64,000 nt of DNA from Clostridia bacterium (GCA_017468115.1 JAFUJS010000023.1:52578-116577), one strand, 5' to 3'; numbered from the stretch's first letter, positions 9,762-18,873 are shown. The notes: a model not told the origin generated them from the letters alone. Made by a program: numbers and translations.

Positions 9762-11879
9762 ATGCTATTTAAGAAAACCGCCTTCAGGTGTGCCAAGGCA
9801 ATTTGGCCAAGGGACCTTGTGGGGCAAATTAACAGAACTATAATTTTTGAGGCATTAGCACCACGTGGCAAGAACACGGTGCTTAATATAACTGCGCAAA
9901 GCAGCTATCAGGTATTTATAAACGGCTCCTTTGTTTTTCACGGTCCTGCAAGGGCGGGTCATGGCTTTTTCCGTGTTGACAGGCTGCACATCGAAAAGCA
10001 TCTTACAAAAGAGAAAAACCAAATTTGCGTCCTTGTTTGCGGCTACCATTGTGATAATTTTTATCTTATAAATCAGCCTGCCTTTTTAGCGGCGGAACTG
10101 ACCGACGAAGAAAGGTGCCTTTTGCCAACAGGCACAGATTCGTGGCGTGCCTATCTCTACGAGGAAAAGCTACAAAGGGTTGAAAGATATGCATTCCAAA
10201 GACCGTTTTGCGAGGTCTATGATTTTTCGGGCAGTATGCCTATGTCTACCTTGGGCAAGGCGCCGCTTGAGCTTTGTGTTTATGAGTATGACAGCTATAT
10301 CGAAAGAGAGGTAAGCTATCCCTGCCTTCCATACGAGGAGAAAAAAGCCTTTATTGAGGGTGGAAAGCTTGAAATTATCCACACTCCCCGCCACTTTTCT
10401 GCTTGGTGGGTAGATAGAATCGGCAAGGATTGCCACGGCTTTGCGCCTGACGAAATTGACCTTTCTCTTTCCGAGTTTTTGGGGAAATATGACCTGATAA
10501 AGAAAGATGTCGCCCTTGACGGACAGCTTGAAAAGGACAGCTACATTACCCTTGAAATGAGGGCGAATTTAACCGGACTTATTCGTGTGGAGCTTGAATG
10601 CTATGAGCCAACTACTCTGCTTTACAGCTTTGATGAGGTATTGACAGACGGCAGAGTTGACTATACCCGTATGGACTGCGTAAATATTGTGGGCTATAAG
10701 CTGGGAGTTGGCAAATACACTCTTATTACTGCCGAGCCGTATACCTTTAAGTATATGAATATTATTTCTGTGGGCGGTAGGGTCAAGATTAACCAAGCTG
10801 GTCTTATACTTACCGAGTTTAATGATAGTGAGATTATCAAGCGTGTCAGGGACAGTGCCGACCCGCAGATTAAGAGAATTTACGAGGCGGCAATTAACAC
10901 CTTTAAGCAAAACACCTACGATATTTTTATGGATTGCCCATCAAGGGAGCGTGCAGGCTGGCTGTGTGATAGTTTTTTTACCGCCAGAGTTGAGCATTTA
11001 CTTACCAAAAAAAGTGTGGTTGAGCGCTCCTTCCTTTCCAATTTTGTAATGAATCCTAAGTACCCGCTTGTGCCCGAGGGAATGCTGCCTATGTGCTACC
11101 CTGCTGACCACACAGACGGAAATTTTATACCAAACTGGGCGATGTGGTATGTTATTGAGCTAAGGGAGTACCTTGAAAGAACCGGAGACCGGGAGCTTGT
11201 GCTATCTCTTAAGGACAATGTTTACAGATTGCTTGACTATTTCCGTGGTTTTGAAAACGAGCGTGGACTGCTTGAAAGGCTAAAGGGCTGGATTTTTGTG
11301 GAGTGGAGCGAGTGCAATAATCTGACACAGGACATAAACTACCCCACAAACATGCTTTATTCTCTGTTCAAAAGAGCCATAGCATCTCTTTATGATGACC
11401 CCTCTCTTATTCTTGAGGCGGAAAGCCTTAAGCAGGTAATAAGGAGTGAGGCAAGGGACGGGCTGTTCTTCTGCGATAACGCAAAAATAGATGAAAGCGG
11501 CAGGGCAAGCTTGACAGGCAAGCAAACGGAAACCTGCCAATACTATGCCTTTTATACAGGTGTTGCCGATTTTATTACCGACAAGGAGCTTTGGGACACC
11601 TTGGTAAATGATTTCGGCTCCAAAAGAAGGGAAAGCAACAGGTGGGAAAGCATATATTTCTCCAACGCATTTATCGGAAACTATCTAAGGTGCGACCTGC
11701 TTAAGATGGCAGGGCTGAAGGATAAGCTGGAGGAGGACATCCGAGGCTACTTTGACTACATGGCAAAGAGGACCGGCACCCTTTGGGAAAATGACAGTGC
11801 CTATGCAAGCTGTAACCACGGCTTTGCCTCGCATGTGCTGATTTGGCTTGACTATCTCGGCTATACAGAGGACAAGTAA
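9762..11879 (+). CDS. GH78-like glycosidase (putative alpha-L-rhamnosidase)
   Basis: 705-residue protein without signal peptide. N-terminal beta-sandwich domains (about 1-330) precede an (alpha/alpha)6 barrel. The barrel has the family signature DCPSRERAGWLCD (starting Asp391), where GH78 enzymes place the general acid, and further GH78-type blocks PNWAMWYVIEL and WSECNN. The sequence MLPMCYPADHTDG lies between these. The likely reaction is inverting hydrolysis of terminal alpha-L-rhamnose or a related sugar; members of this fold are diverse, so the substrate is tentative. A GGAG ribosome site precedes the ATG. The next gene starts one base after its stop, so the two are co-transcribed. Confidence 0.75.
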   Translation: MLFKKTAFRCAKAIWPRDLVGQINRTIIFEALAPRGKNTVLNITAQSSYQVFINGSFVFHGPARAGHGFFRVDRLHIEKHLTKEKNQICVLVCGYHCDNFYLINQPAFLAAELTDEERCLLPTGTDSWRAYLYEEKLQRVERYAFQRPFCEVYDFSGSMPMSTLGKAPLELCVYEYDSYIEREVSYPCLPYEEKKAFIEGGKLEIIHTPRHFSAWWVDRIGKDCHGFAPDEIDLSLSEFLGKYDLIKKDVALDGQLEKDSYITLEMRANLTGLIRVELECYEPTTLLYSFDEVLTDGRVDYTRMDCVNIVGYKLGVGKYTLITAEPYTFKYMNIISVGGRVKINQAGLILTEFNDSEIIKRVRDSADPQIKRIYEAAINTFKQNTYDIFMDCPSRERAGWLCDSFFTARVEHLLTKKSVVERSFLSNFVMNPKYPLVPEGMLPMCYPADHTDGNFIPNWAMWYVIELREYLERTGDRELVLSLKDNVYRLLDYFRGFENERGLLERLKGWIFVEWSECNNLTQDINYPTNMLYSLFKRAIASLYDDPSLILEAESLKQVIRSEARDGLFFCDNAKIDESGRASLTGKQTETCQYYAFYTGVADFITDKELWDTLVNDFGSKRRESNRWESIYFSNAFIGNYLRCDLLKMAGLKDKLEEDIRGYFDYMAKRTGTLWENDSAYASCNHGFASHVLIWLDYLGYTEDK

Positions 11880-11880
11880 T

Positions 11881-12426
11881 ATGGCAAGAGGAATGAAGAT
11901 TATTACTGCGCTTTTGTTAACTGCCCTTAGCGGTCTTTTGATTTGGTATTATTTTTCGCCAAGCAAAATACTTCTTTCGGTGTTGATAAGCGTGGGGGTT
12001 ACTGCCTATCACTTTGTTATGCGGCTTGTGGTTGGCGGCGTAATTAACCTGATATTTCACAACAAAATCGACTATAATTTATGGTGGTTCAGGGAAAGAA
12101 AATTTGAAAAGAGGCTTTATTCCTTTCTTAAGGTAAGGTGCTGGGGCAAGCATATTCCAACCTACTCGCCCGACACCTTCGATAAGGAAAAGCACACCTG
12201 GCAAGAAATTACAATGGCAACGGCGCAGGCGGAAATAGTACACGAGGTTATTATTATCTTTAGCCTTTTGTCGATGCTGTTTATGATTCCCTTTGGAGAG
12301 CCATTGGTTTTTATCTTGACTGCCATTGGCGCTTCCCTCTTTGACCTGATTTTTGTAATTATGCAAAGATATAATCGTCCAAAGCTGGTAAGATATCTTA
12401 AAAAACTAGAAAAAAAGGAGCAATAA
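11881..12426 (+). CDS. CrtO-like membrane acyltransferase-family protein
   Basis: 181-residue membrane protein with hydrophobic segments at about 5-22, 27-50, 113-128 and 132-160. It matches, from memory, the pattern of staphylococcal CrtO (glycosyl-4,4'-diaponeurosporenoate acyltransferase): a W..KxIPT-like segment after an RLYxFLKVRxW motif, an AE-I/L-x-H helix (ATAQAEIVHEV), and a C-terminal QRYNRPKLVRYLKKLEK block. No carotenoid genes are nearby, so the acceptor is probably another glycolipid or is unknown. The ATG at 11881 is chosen over an upstream in-frame start at 11848 because AGAGGA precedes it and it follows the GH78-like stop by one base. Membrane topology is clear; the function is inferred. 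Confidence 0.6.
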   Translation: MARGMKIITALLLTALSGLLIWYYFSPSKILLSVLISVGVTAYHFVMRLVVGGVINLIFHNKIDYNLWWFRERKFEKRLYSFLKVRCWGKHIPTYSPDTFDKEKHTWQEITMATAQAEIVHEVIIIFSLLSMLFMIPFGEPLVFILTAIGASLFDLIFVIMQRYNRPKLVRYLKKLEKKEQ

Positions 12427-12438
12427 TTGCTCCTTTTT
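12412..12438. terminator. Bidirectional terminator
   Basis: Perfect inverted repeat AAAAAGGAGCAAT / ATTGCTCCTTTTT around one central base, between the convergent CrtO-like and GH42 genes. Confidence 0.88.
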
Positions 12439-12439
12439 C

Positions 12440-14392
12440 TTATATTTCCTTTAGGAAAAGCGCTGTGTACGGCTTAACTGCAACTGTGCCGCAAAGGGTT
12501 TTTTCGGAAAGAATTTCATAGTAGGGCTTGTCAAGAACAATGTAGCCCTCCTTGTTCTCTATTTCCATAACGATAATACCATTTTCCTTGCCGTTCCTTT
12601 CGGTCAGGGAAATGTTTTTGCTTGCCTCTAAAATCGGCTTTTCCCCCGAGAGTCTGCGAAGAGAGTCGTGGTCGGGCGCTGTACCAAGCAGAATAACCTT
12701 GCCCTTGCCAAGCTGTCTTTCTGCCACGGCGGTGTAGCCCTCAAGGTCGAAGCCCTCATAGGTGGCAAGCGATTTTGCATCCTTAACCTGATATGCATCA
12801 CAGCCAAGGGCGGTTGTGGACTCTGTGCCGTCGCTCCATCTGATTTTGAAGCGCCGGTCCTCCATAGGAATTTGATATACGGTGTAAACGCCGCAAAGCT
12901 CCTCAAGTGTGGAGTATGGTGCGCTTGTATATTTAGAGGTATACTGTGTCATTATGTCGGAAAGGGGGCCGACAATCCATGTGCCACCATTTTTTACCCA
13001 CTCTATTACTCTGTCCTTAAAGCCATCCTCGTCAATGCAGGTAAGCACCGGAGAGAAAATAACACGATAGCCATCAAGGCACTTGTCCGTTTCGATAACA
13101 TCTACGTTATAATGACGGAATGCGTCGTAGAAGGTGTCAATAATTGTGTCCTTAAAGTGGTGGTCAAGATAGGCGACGATTGGTGCGTGTCTTATGGAAA
13201 TGCTTGCCGTGCTTGAATATGTAAGGGCAATTTTAGAGCTTACCTTGGTGCTAGAAAGGAAGCTGTCGCACTTACCAAGGTCCTGAGAAAGCTTTTTAAT
13301 CGCGCCTGAAACTGAGCTTGCCCTTCCTGCGGTGGAAAATACTGCGCCATGTCCCAGCTCGTGTCCGTTGGGGTGGCAACGATAGAGCCAATAAAGGTTC
13401 ATCTCTGCGCCCTTGGCAATTGGGGCAAGGGAGTTCATATAGCAATGCTCCGGTCTGCGATAGCCGTTATATGCACCGGCACCCCCGTTCCAGCCCGGCT
13501 GTGTCTCGGTAACCCAGAAGGGCACGTCCTTTATGGTACGGCAGAAATCGAAGAAGAAAATTGCCTTATATAGGTCCTTTTCCTCGTCGTAGTGGTTGTG
13601 CTGAACAACATCAAGACACTTGTTTATCTCTTTATAACTAAGCTCGTTGCCGCCATTCATCATATCGGTGCCGATTGGGGTGCTTGAATATTTTCTTATT
13701 GCCTCTGCCTGCTCCTCTACATAGGAATAGATAAGAGAGTTTTGGAAGGTTTGCCACTCTGTGCGCCTTGATGGATTTTCCCAGCTGTTAATAACGGGTG
13801 GCTCAATTTGGTCAAAGGATGTATAGTCAAGGGACCAACGATACATACCCCATTTTTTGTTAAGATTTTCGATGGTCTTATACTTGTTTTTCAGATACTC
13901 CCTAAAGCCTTTTGCACAGCTTTCGCAAAAGCAGCCGTCATCATATGTGAAAAGCTCGTTATCAATTTGCCAGCCGATAACACCCGGATGGTTGGCAAAT
14001 GCCTTTGCCATTTGCTCCGCTATTATTCTGTTCTTTTCTCTCACGCCCTTGTGGGATTTGCACAGGTGACAGCGGGAATGAACCTGTGGCTGAACCTTTA
14101 CAAAATCGTTGGACTTGGTGCGCATAGCATCAGGGTATTTTTCAAAAAGCCACCTTGGCGGTGTACAGGAAGGTGTACACAAGATAGTGTAAATTCCGTT
14201 CTCGTAAAGGGTGTCTGCCATATACTTAAAAAGCTCAAAATCAAACACTCCCTCGATCTTTTCCATTGTGCTCCAGGCAAACTCGCCAACTCTGACACAG
14301 TTAATGCCCACGGACTTCATCCTGTCAACGTCCTTCTTAATTTCCTCCTTATCCCATAGCTCGGGATAGTAAGCGGCGCCAATATAATACAT
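12440..14392 (-). CDS. Beta-galactosidase, GH42
   Basis: Cytoplasmic 650-residue enzyme hydrolysing beta-galactosides. The GH42 layout is complete: a TIM barrel from the N-terminus (GAAYYPE...), acid/base Glu146 in WQIDNEL, nucleophile Glu296 in PFWVTETQPG, the structural Zn cysteines (Cys108, Cys154, Cys156, Cys159), a Rossmann-like trimerisation domain (about 390-590) and a small C-terminal beta domain. No signal peptide. It is divergently transcribed from the GH29 fucosidase with promoters separated by only a few bases, suggesting joint control of galactose and fucose release. GH42 members act on beta-1,3/1,4 galactans or on milk/mucin oligosaccharides; the linkage preference is not readable here. 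Confidence 0.93.
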   Translation of the reverse strand: MYYIGAAYYPELWDKEEIKKDVDRMKSVGINCVRVGEFAWSTMEKIEGVFDFELFKYMADTLYENGIYTILCTPSCTPPRWLFEKYPDAMRTKSNDFVKVQPQVHSRCHLCKSHKGVREKNRIIAEQMAKAFANHPGVIGWQIDNELFTYDDGCFCESCAKGFREYLKNKYKTIENLNKKWGMYRWSLDYTSFDQIEPPVINSWENPSRRTEWQTFQNSLIYSYVEEQAEAIRKYSSTPIGTDMMNGGNELSYKEINKCLDVVQHNHYDEEKDLYKAIFFFDFCRTIKDVPFWVTETQPGWNGGAGAYNGYRRPEHCYMNSLAPIAKGAEMNLYWLYRCHPNGHELGHGAVFSTAGRASSVSGAIKKLSQDLGKCDSFLSSTKVSSKIALTYSSTASISIRHAPIVAYLDHHFKDTIIDTFYDAFRHYNVDVIETDKCLDGYRVIFSPVLTCIDEDGFKDRVIEWVKNGGTWIVGPLSDIMTQYTSKYTSAPYSTLEELCGVYTVYQIPMEDRRFKIRWSDGTESTTALGCDAYQVKDAKSLATYEGFDLEGYTAVAERQLGKGKVILLGTAPDHDSLRRLSGEKPILEASKNISLTERNGKENGIIVMEIENKEGYIVLDKPYYEILSEKTLCGTVAVKPYTALFLKEI

Positions 14393-14421
14393 AGCCTTGT
14401 CTCCTTTTTGTGATTTTCTTC

Positions 14422-14450
14422 ATTTTACCATATTGGCACACTTAATTCAA
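14422..14450 (-). promoter_or_regulatory. Promoter of the GH42 gene
   Basis: Minus strand -35 TTGAAT (14445-14450), 17-bp spacer, -10 TAAAAT (14422-14427). Its -35 lies 8 bp from the -35 of the divergent GH29 promoter, so one bound protein could affect both. Confidence 0.75.
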
Positions 14451-14458
14451 GGCGAATA

Positions 14459-14487
14459 TTGATTTTGTCAGCCCTTTGTGATAGAAT
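14459..14487 (+). promoter_or_regulatory. Promoter of the GH29 gene
   Basis: -35 TTGATT (14459-14464), 17-bp spacer, -10 TAGAAT (14482-14487). ATTGATTTTGTCAGCC around the -35 nearly repeats the GH78-like promoter sequence at 9701. Confidence 0.75.
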
Positions 14488-14515
14488 TATTATATAAATT
14501 CAAGGAGATTTTGCT

Positions 14516-15856
14516 ATGGACTATAAGGAGCTGGGGCTTGTGCCCTTCGGACCTGAGCCAAACCCAAGACAAATGGAGTGGCTTGAGCGTGAAAGAACCG
14601 TGTTCTTCCACTTTGGTATGAACACCTTTACAGACAAGGAATGGGGCGATGGCACCGAGGACCCAAAATGGTTTAACCCAACGGAGCTTTGTGTTGACCA
14701 ATGGATTAGCGTTATAAAGGAAGCAGGCTTTAAGGCGGCGATTTTAACTGCCAAGCACCACGACGGCTTTTGTCTATGGCCTACAAAATATACCCAGCAT
14801 TCAATTAAAAATTCCCCTTACAAAGACGGTAAGGGAGATATTGTTAAGGAATTTTTTGATGCCTGTGAAAAATATGATATTAAGGCAGGAATTTACCTTT
14901 CCCCGTGGGACAGACACGAGAAAACCTGGGGCAGCGACGAGTATAACGACTTTTATGCAGGTCAGCTGACAGAGCTGCTTACAGGCTATGGCAAGCTTTG
15001 GGAGCTTTGGTGGGACGGCGCAGGCAGCACAGAGGCGGTTTACGACTGGGCAAGGTGGGCTGAGATTGTCAAAAAGCATCAGCCTGATGCGGTTATTTTC
15101 GGCTCTCTTGGCGCAACCCCTTGGGTTGATGTGCGCTGGGTTGGTAATGAAAGCGGTATTGCAGGAAAGCCCTGCTATTCAAGAATCGAGCCAATTTCAC
15201 TTGTTGTTGAAACCACAAGCGAGCTAAACTCCGGTCTTATTGAGGGAAGCAGATTTATCCCTGCCGAGGTTGATGTATCAATCCGCCCGGGCTGGTTCTT
15301 CCACGAAAGTGAAAACGACAAGGTAAGAGATGTGGACAACCTAATTGGGCTTTGGTTTACCTCAAACGGCTCCAATGCGGGCTTGCTCCTTAACCTGCCT
15401 CCTGACAGACGTGGGCTTATTCACGAAAATGATGTGTCTTCCCTTCTTGGCTTTGAAAAAAGGCTGCAAAAGGTGCTTTCTGAAAATTTTGCAGAGGGTG
15501 CTACTGTTACCTCATCATCAGAAAGAGACAAATGCCCCGCTATGGGTCTTGTTACGGGTGGTATTTATGCTCCGGAGGATAAGGACAAGTGCCCCGAAAT
15601 TATGGTAACGCTTAAGGAAGAGGCAACCTTTAATGCAGTTATGCTAAGAGAGGAAATAGGACTTGGACAAAGGGTTACAGGCTACACTGTTGAGGGCTTT
15701 ATTGATGGTGGCTGGCGCTTGCTTACCGAGGGCAAGTGTATCGGAAACAGGCTTTGCGAAAAATTTGATACAGTAAGCTGTCAAAGGCTGCGTATCAAGA
15801 TAACCGAAGCGCTAAATACACCTGTTCTAAAGGAGCTTGGGCTTTATCTATTCTAA
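14516..15856 (+). CDS. Alpha-L-fucosidase, GH29
   Basis: Retaining fucosidase, 446 residues, cytoplasmic (no signal peptide). The TIM barrel shows GH29 landmarks: FFHFGMNTF, TAKHHDGFCLWPTKYT (78-93), GIYLSPWDRH (125-134) and LWWDGAG, whose Asp167 is the nucleophile. A C-terminal beta-sandwich (about 335-446), partly discoidin-like (VMLREEIGLGQRV), follows. The short architecture and the absence of an obvious acid/base in the usual subfamily A position suggest the GH29-B type, which prefers alpha-1,3/4-branched fucose; this is inference. GGAG precedes the ATG. Divergent from GH42, consistent with dismantling Lewis-type or mucin/milk glycans. Confidence 0.9.
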   Translation: MDYKELGLVPFGPEPNPRQMEWLERERTVFFHFGMNTFTDKEWGDGTEDPKWFNPTELCVDQWISVIKEAGFKAAILTAKHHDGFCLWPTKYTQHSIKNSPYKDGKGDIVKEFFDACEKYDIKAGIYLSPWDRHEKTWGSDEYNDFYAGQLTELLTGYGKLWELWWDGAGSTEAVYDWARWAEIVKKHQPDAVIFGSLGATPWVDVRWVGNESGIAGKPCYSRIEPISLVVETTSELNSGLIEGSRFIPAEVDVSIRPGWFFHESENDKVRDVDNLIGLWFTSNGSNAGLLLNLPPDRRGLIHENDVSSLLGFEKRLQKVLSENFAEGATVTSSSERDKCPAMGLVTGGIYAPEDKDKCPEIMVTLKEEATFNAVMLREEIGLGQRVTGYTVEGFIDGGWRLLTEGKCIGNRLCEKFDTVSCQRLRIKITEALNTPVLKELGLYLF

Positions 15857-15860
15857 TAAA

Positions 15861-15893
15861 TATCACCCGTGAAAACGGGTGGTATTTCATTTT
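15861..15893 (+). terminator. Terminator of the GH29 gene
   Basis: Hairpin with 10-bp arms TATCACCCGT / ACGGGTGGTA (one G-T pair) and a GAAA loop, followed by TTTCATTTT. Confidence 0.75.
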
Positions 15894-16118
15894 CTGGCAT
15901 AGCCCTAAACACTACTAGCTACGCACAAGTGCGCTTTTTATTGGTCTACCTGCCATGCATTTGTTACACATACCCTACTTTAAGCAGGACTATACCCAAG
16001 CCTCCCTTGTGAAAGGGAGGCTTTCGACAAAATCCTTTCTTCTTTCATTTATCGTTTGCATTTTCATGTTGATCCTCTTTTAAGCCACACGATAGTCGTG
16101 TGGTTTTCGTTATGCAAT
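15894..16118. repeat. Gene-free stretch with three stacked hairpins, likely dispersed palindromic element remnants
   Basis: No coding signal. It contains CGCAC-AA-GTGCG followed by CTTTTTA (15922-15940), the palindrome AAGCCTCCCTT / AAGGGAGGCTT with a 4-nt loop (15998-16023), and GCCACACGA / TCGTGTGGT followed by TTTTC (16084-16107). The CCTCCCTT...AAGGGAGG hairpin resembles short palindromic units dispersed in many Clostridia intergenic regions. Mobility is not demonstrated. Confidence 0.4.
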
Positions 16119-16148
16119 AAAAAAAGCGACACAGAGTGTCGCTTTTTT
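16119..16148 (-). terminator. Terminator of the beta-lactamase-fold gene
   Basis: GCGACAC-AGA-GTGTCGC hairpin flanked by A and T runs, just after the stop codon. The same stem recurs at 28012 and 41262. Confidence 0.88.
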
Positions 16149-16154
16149 GTTTAA

Positions 16155-17288
16155 TTATGAATTTAGTCCCTCGTAGATAAGGTTACGAATAAGAGGCTGA
16201 AGGATTATGTATGAGTAGGTGCAGCTGATAACGTGCATACCATAGAAGGCGGCAACGTGATTTTCACTATCAACCATTGCAAAGCTGCCCGCCATACCGT
16301 CCCAGCCAAACTCTCCGACAGGGGATTTGGAGAGAGACATATATGGGTTTATGTGTGTCCTGCCGCAAAGTCCCCAGCCATAGCCGTGGAGCCTGCCGTT
16401 TACAAAGTCCACAAGGGCATCATCGCAAAGGTGGTTTTCGCCCATTTTTTTGATTGTTTCCTCTTTAAGGAGAACATAGCCGTCCTCGGTTGTGCCACCG
16501 TTTGCAAGGGTGGTAATGAATTTTATGTAGTCGTCAGCGCAGGAGAAAAGACCTGCCCCACCGCTATCGTAGTTTGGTGCCATTCCGAAAAGGTTATGAT
16601 TTGGAATGGGCACGCTTGTGCCATTTGCGTTGTTGTATACAAAGCAGGCTGCGGTGCGAACCTTCTGCTCGGGAGTCATACGGAAGCCTGTATCCTTCAT
16701 GCCTAGAGGGTCAAGGACGTTTTGCTTTACGTAATCGCAGAAGCGGATTTTTGATGCCACCTCTACAACGGCGGCAAGCACGTCGTGTGAAAAGCCGTAT
16801 TGGTAGTGTGTGCCCGGCTCAAAGTAAAGAGGCACCGAGGCAAAGGCGCTTACAATATCGGCGGTTGTAAAGTCATTGTTTGCCATAGCGATATAGAAAT
16901 CACGGGAGTTTTCGTGCTCCTGACCGATGCCGCTTGTCATCGTAAACAAATGCTCTATGGTCATTGTATTTTTTGCAGGCTTTGGTCCACCCTGTGTCTG
17001 TCTTACCCGTAAATTTTTGAATGCAGGCAGGTATTTATACACCGGATCATCAAGGGAAATTATGCCCTTTTCCACAAGCTGAAGCGCACAGGTGCAGGTT
17101 ACAAGCTTTGTGGCAGAATAAAGCCAATATAGGTCGCTTTTTTCAAGGGGCTTTTTGTTTTCATAGTCGGAGTTGCCAACCAAATGGCGATAAACCTCCT
17201 TGCCGTCCTTTGTAACAACAAGGTCAATAAAGGGTATGCCACGCCTTGGCATATCGTTAAGAAGGGCTGTTAGCTTTGAAAAATCCAT
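16155..17288 (-). CDS. Serine beta-lactamase-fold hydrolase (class C-related esterase/peptidase)
   Basis: 377-residue member of the beta-lactamase-related Pfam family (PF00144), which includes esterases, D-aminopeptidases and class C beta-lactamases. The catalytic SxxK motif is Ser58-Ala-Thr-Lys61 in LYSATKLV. The second-motif Tyr is probably in HYQYGFSHDV (161-170). A C-terminal GEFGWDGMAGSF segment occupies the KTG-like strand position. There is no signal peptide, so a periplasm-type drug-resistance role is unlikely; a cytoplasmic esterase or peptidase is favoured, possibly deacylating glycans since it sits inside the glycosidase island. It is divergent from a GH43 gene. Confidence 0.8.
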   Translation of the reverse strand: MDFSKLTALLNDMPRRGIPFIDLVVTKDGKEVYRHLVGNSDYENKKPLEKSDLYWLYSATKLVTCTCALQLVEKGIISLDDPVYKYLPAFKNLRVRQTQGGPKPAKNTMTIEHLFTMTSGIGQEHENSRDFYIAMANNDFTTADIVSAFASVPLYFEPGTHYQYGFSHDVLAAVVEVASKIRFCDYVKQNVLDPLGMKDTGFRMTPEQKVRTAACFVYNNANGTSVPIPNHNLFGMAPNYDSGGAGLFSCADDYIKFITTLANGGTTEDGYVLLKEETIKKMGENHLCDDALVDFVNGRLHGYGWGLCGRTHINPYMSLSKSPVGEFGWDGMAGSFAMVDSENHVAAFYGMHVISCTYSYIILQPLIRNLIYEGLNS

Positions 17289-17321
17289 ATTTTTCTCCTT
17301 AGTGGGAAGCTTTACATAGTA

Positions 17322-17350
17322 AGTATATCACAAGCTGTCTTTTTTTGCAA
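17322..17350 (-). promoter_or_regulatory. Promoter of the beta-lactamase-fold gene
   Basis: Minus strand -35 TTGCAA (17345-17350), 17-bp spacer, -10 TATACT (17322-17327). Confidence 0.72.
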
Positions 17351-17358
17351 GTTTTGTA

Positions 17359-17388
17359 TTGAATATTGGACGCATTTTATGTTAAAAT
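17359..17388 (+). promoter_or_regulatory. Promoter of the first GH43 gene
   Basis: -35 TTGAAT (17359-17364), 18-bp spacer, -10 TAAAAT (17383-17388); AGAAGGAG precedes the ATG at 17419. Confidence 0.65.
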
Positions 17389-17418
17389 AAAGAAAAAACA
17401 GAAGGAGAAATAATAAAG

Positions 17419-18873
17419 ATGCCACAGATATATAATCCATTTTTACCCCTTGACGAATATATACCGGACGGTGAGCCACACGTGTTTGGGGACAGGGTAT
17501 ATTTATACGGCTCACATGATAAGGAAAACGGCACATCCTTCTGTATGCTGGACTATGTTACATATTCAGCACCTGTTGGCGACCTTACAGATTGGAGATA
17601 TGAGGGAGTTATTTACTCTGCAAGTCAGGACCCCATATATCCTAAGTACAAGTATATGTTTGCGCCGGATGTGGTGCGTGGAAATGACGGAAGCTACTAC
17701 CTTTACTACTCTCTTTCTAATGATTATCCCGATTGTAGCTTTGTTATAAGCGTAGCAAAATGCGACACTCCCTCGGGTAAATTTGAGTTTTTGGGGCATT
17801 TAAGGTGGCAGGACGGCTCCCTCTTTGATTATGGAATTTTGTTTGACCCTGCGGTAATGAACGACCAAGGGAAAATCAGACTTTACTATGGAATGTGGTG
17901 GCCCTTTGAGCGTGATTTTTGCGGCAAGGAAATGTATGAGCGCCTTTATAGCATTTCGAGAAAAAGCCCCAAGGAGATAGACTCCTACCCTGACGGAATT
18001 ATGGGTCCGTTTACTGTTGAGCTTTGCGATGATATGCTGACGGTTAAGACCGCACCAAAAAGGATTTTGCCCCGTGATTTTGCGGGCACAGAGTTTGAGG
18101 GGCACGAGTTTTTTGAAGCAAGCTCCATGAGAAAGATTGGAGAAACATACTACTTTATTTACTCTTCCTTTAATTGTAATGAGCTTTGCTATGCCACAAG
18201 CCTTTACCCTGACAGGGACTTCAGGTTTGGCGGTACTATTATTTCAAATGGAGATGTGGGGTTTGAGGGTAGGCTACCAAAGGACAGGCTTAACCGAACA
18301 GGCAACAACCACGGAAGCATTGAAAAAATTGGCAAGGAGTGGTATGTTTTCTACCACAGGCACACTACGAAGAGAGAGCTTTCAAGGCAAGCCTGTGCCG
18401 AGAGGATTGAGATTTCTAAGGACGGCACAATTTCGCAGGTGGAAATGACAAGCTGTGGCCTTAATGGCGGTCCGCTTGTTGCAAGAGGTGTCTTCCCTGC
18501 TATTATTTGCTGTAATCTTACCAATGGTGCAATGCCGCAGGGCGAATGTGTAGATAGGTGTCTGCCCCACATTATTTCAAGAGGTGGAGAAAGATTTATT
18601 TCCGAGGTGGGAGACAGTACCATGATAGGCTATAAGTACCTTGATTTTTGTGGAAGCTGCAAAATTGGGGTTAAGTATAGAAGCGCCGACAGCTTGGTAA
18701 ATGGCAAAATCAAGGTGCTGTGTGGAAGTAGCCTTGTGGGCAGTATTGAAATTGCACCCTCAAAGGACTGGAAAATGACCTTTTGCGATGTTAAAATAGA
18801 CGGTGTTTTTTCTCTTTATTTAATATATGAAGGAAAAGGCCTAATAGATATTCTGGAATTTGAGATACTATAA
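17419..18873 (+). CDS. GH43-type five-bladed propeller glycosidase (paralogue A)
   Basis: 484-residue cytoplasmic enzyme of the GH43 family (arabinofuranosidases, xylosidases, galactanases). An N-terminal propeller (about 1-330) starts NPFLPLDEYIPDGEPHVFGD, the equivalent of the usual N-P-PDP start carrying the base Asp. FAPDVVRGNDGSYYLYYSLS is the GH43 blade-2 pattern, and HEFFEASSMRKIGETYYFIY contains the probable acid Glu. The motif NRTGNNHGSIEKIGKEWYVF is shared with a near-full-length paralogue at 32036-33502. A C-terminal beta-sandwich (about 380-484), carbohydrate-binding in style, follows. Monocistronic, divergent from the serine hydrolase gene. The substrate is not determinable by eye. 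Confidence 0.8.
   Translation: MPQIYNPFLPLDEYIPDGEPHVFGDRVYLYGSHDKENGTSFCMLDYVTYSAPVGDLTDWRYEGVIYSASQDPIYPKYKYMFAPDVVRGNDGSYYLYYSLSNDYPDCSFVISVAKCDTPSGKFEFLGHLRWQDGSLFDYGILFDPAVMNDQGKIRLYYGMWWPFERDFCGKEMYERLYSISRKSPKEIDSYPDGIMGPFTVELCDDMLTVKTAPKRILPRDFAGTEFEGHEFFEASSMRKIGETYYFIYSSFNCNELCYATSLYPDRDFRFGGTIISNGDVGFEGRLPKDRLNRTGNNHGSIEKIGKEWYVFYHRHTTKRELSRQACAERIEISKDGTISQVEMTSCGLNGGPLVARGVFPAIICCNLTNGAMPQGECVDRCLPHIISRGGERFISEVGDSTMIGYKYLDFCGSCKIGVKYRSADSLVNGKIKVLCGSSLVGSIEIAPSKDWKMTFCDVKIDGVFSLYLIYEGKGLIDILEFEIL

Noticed and set aside
16155..17288. Class C beta-lactamase resistance gene
   Set aside because: The SxxK motif is present but there is no signal peptide, and the second and third motifs are closer to esterases and peptidases of the same fold.
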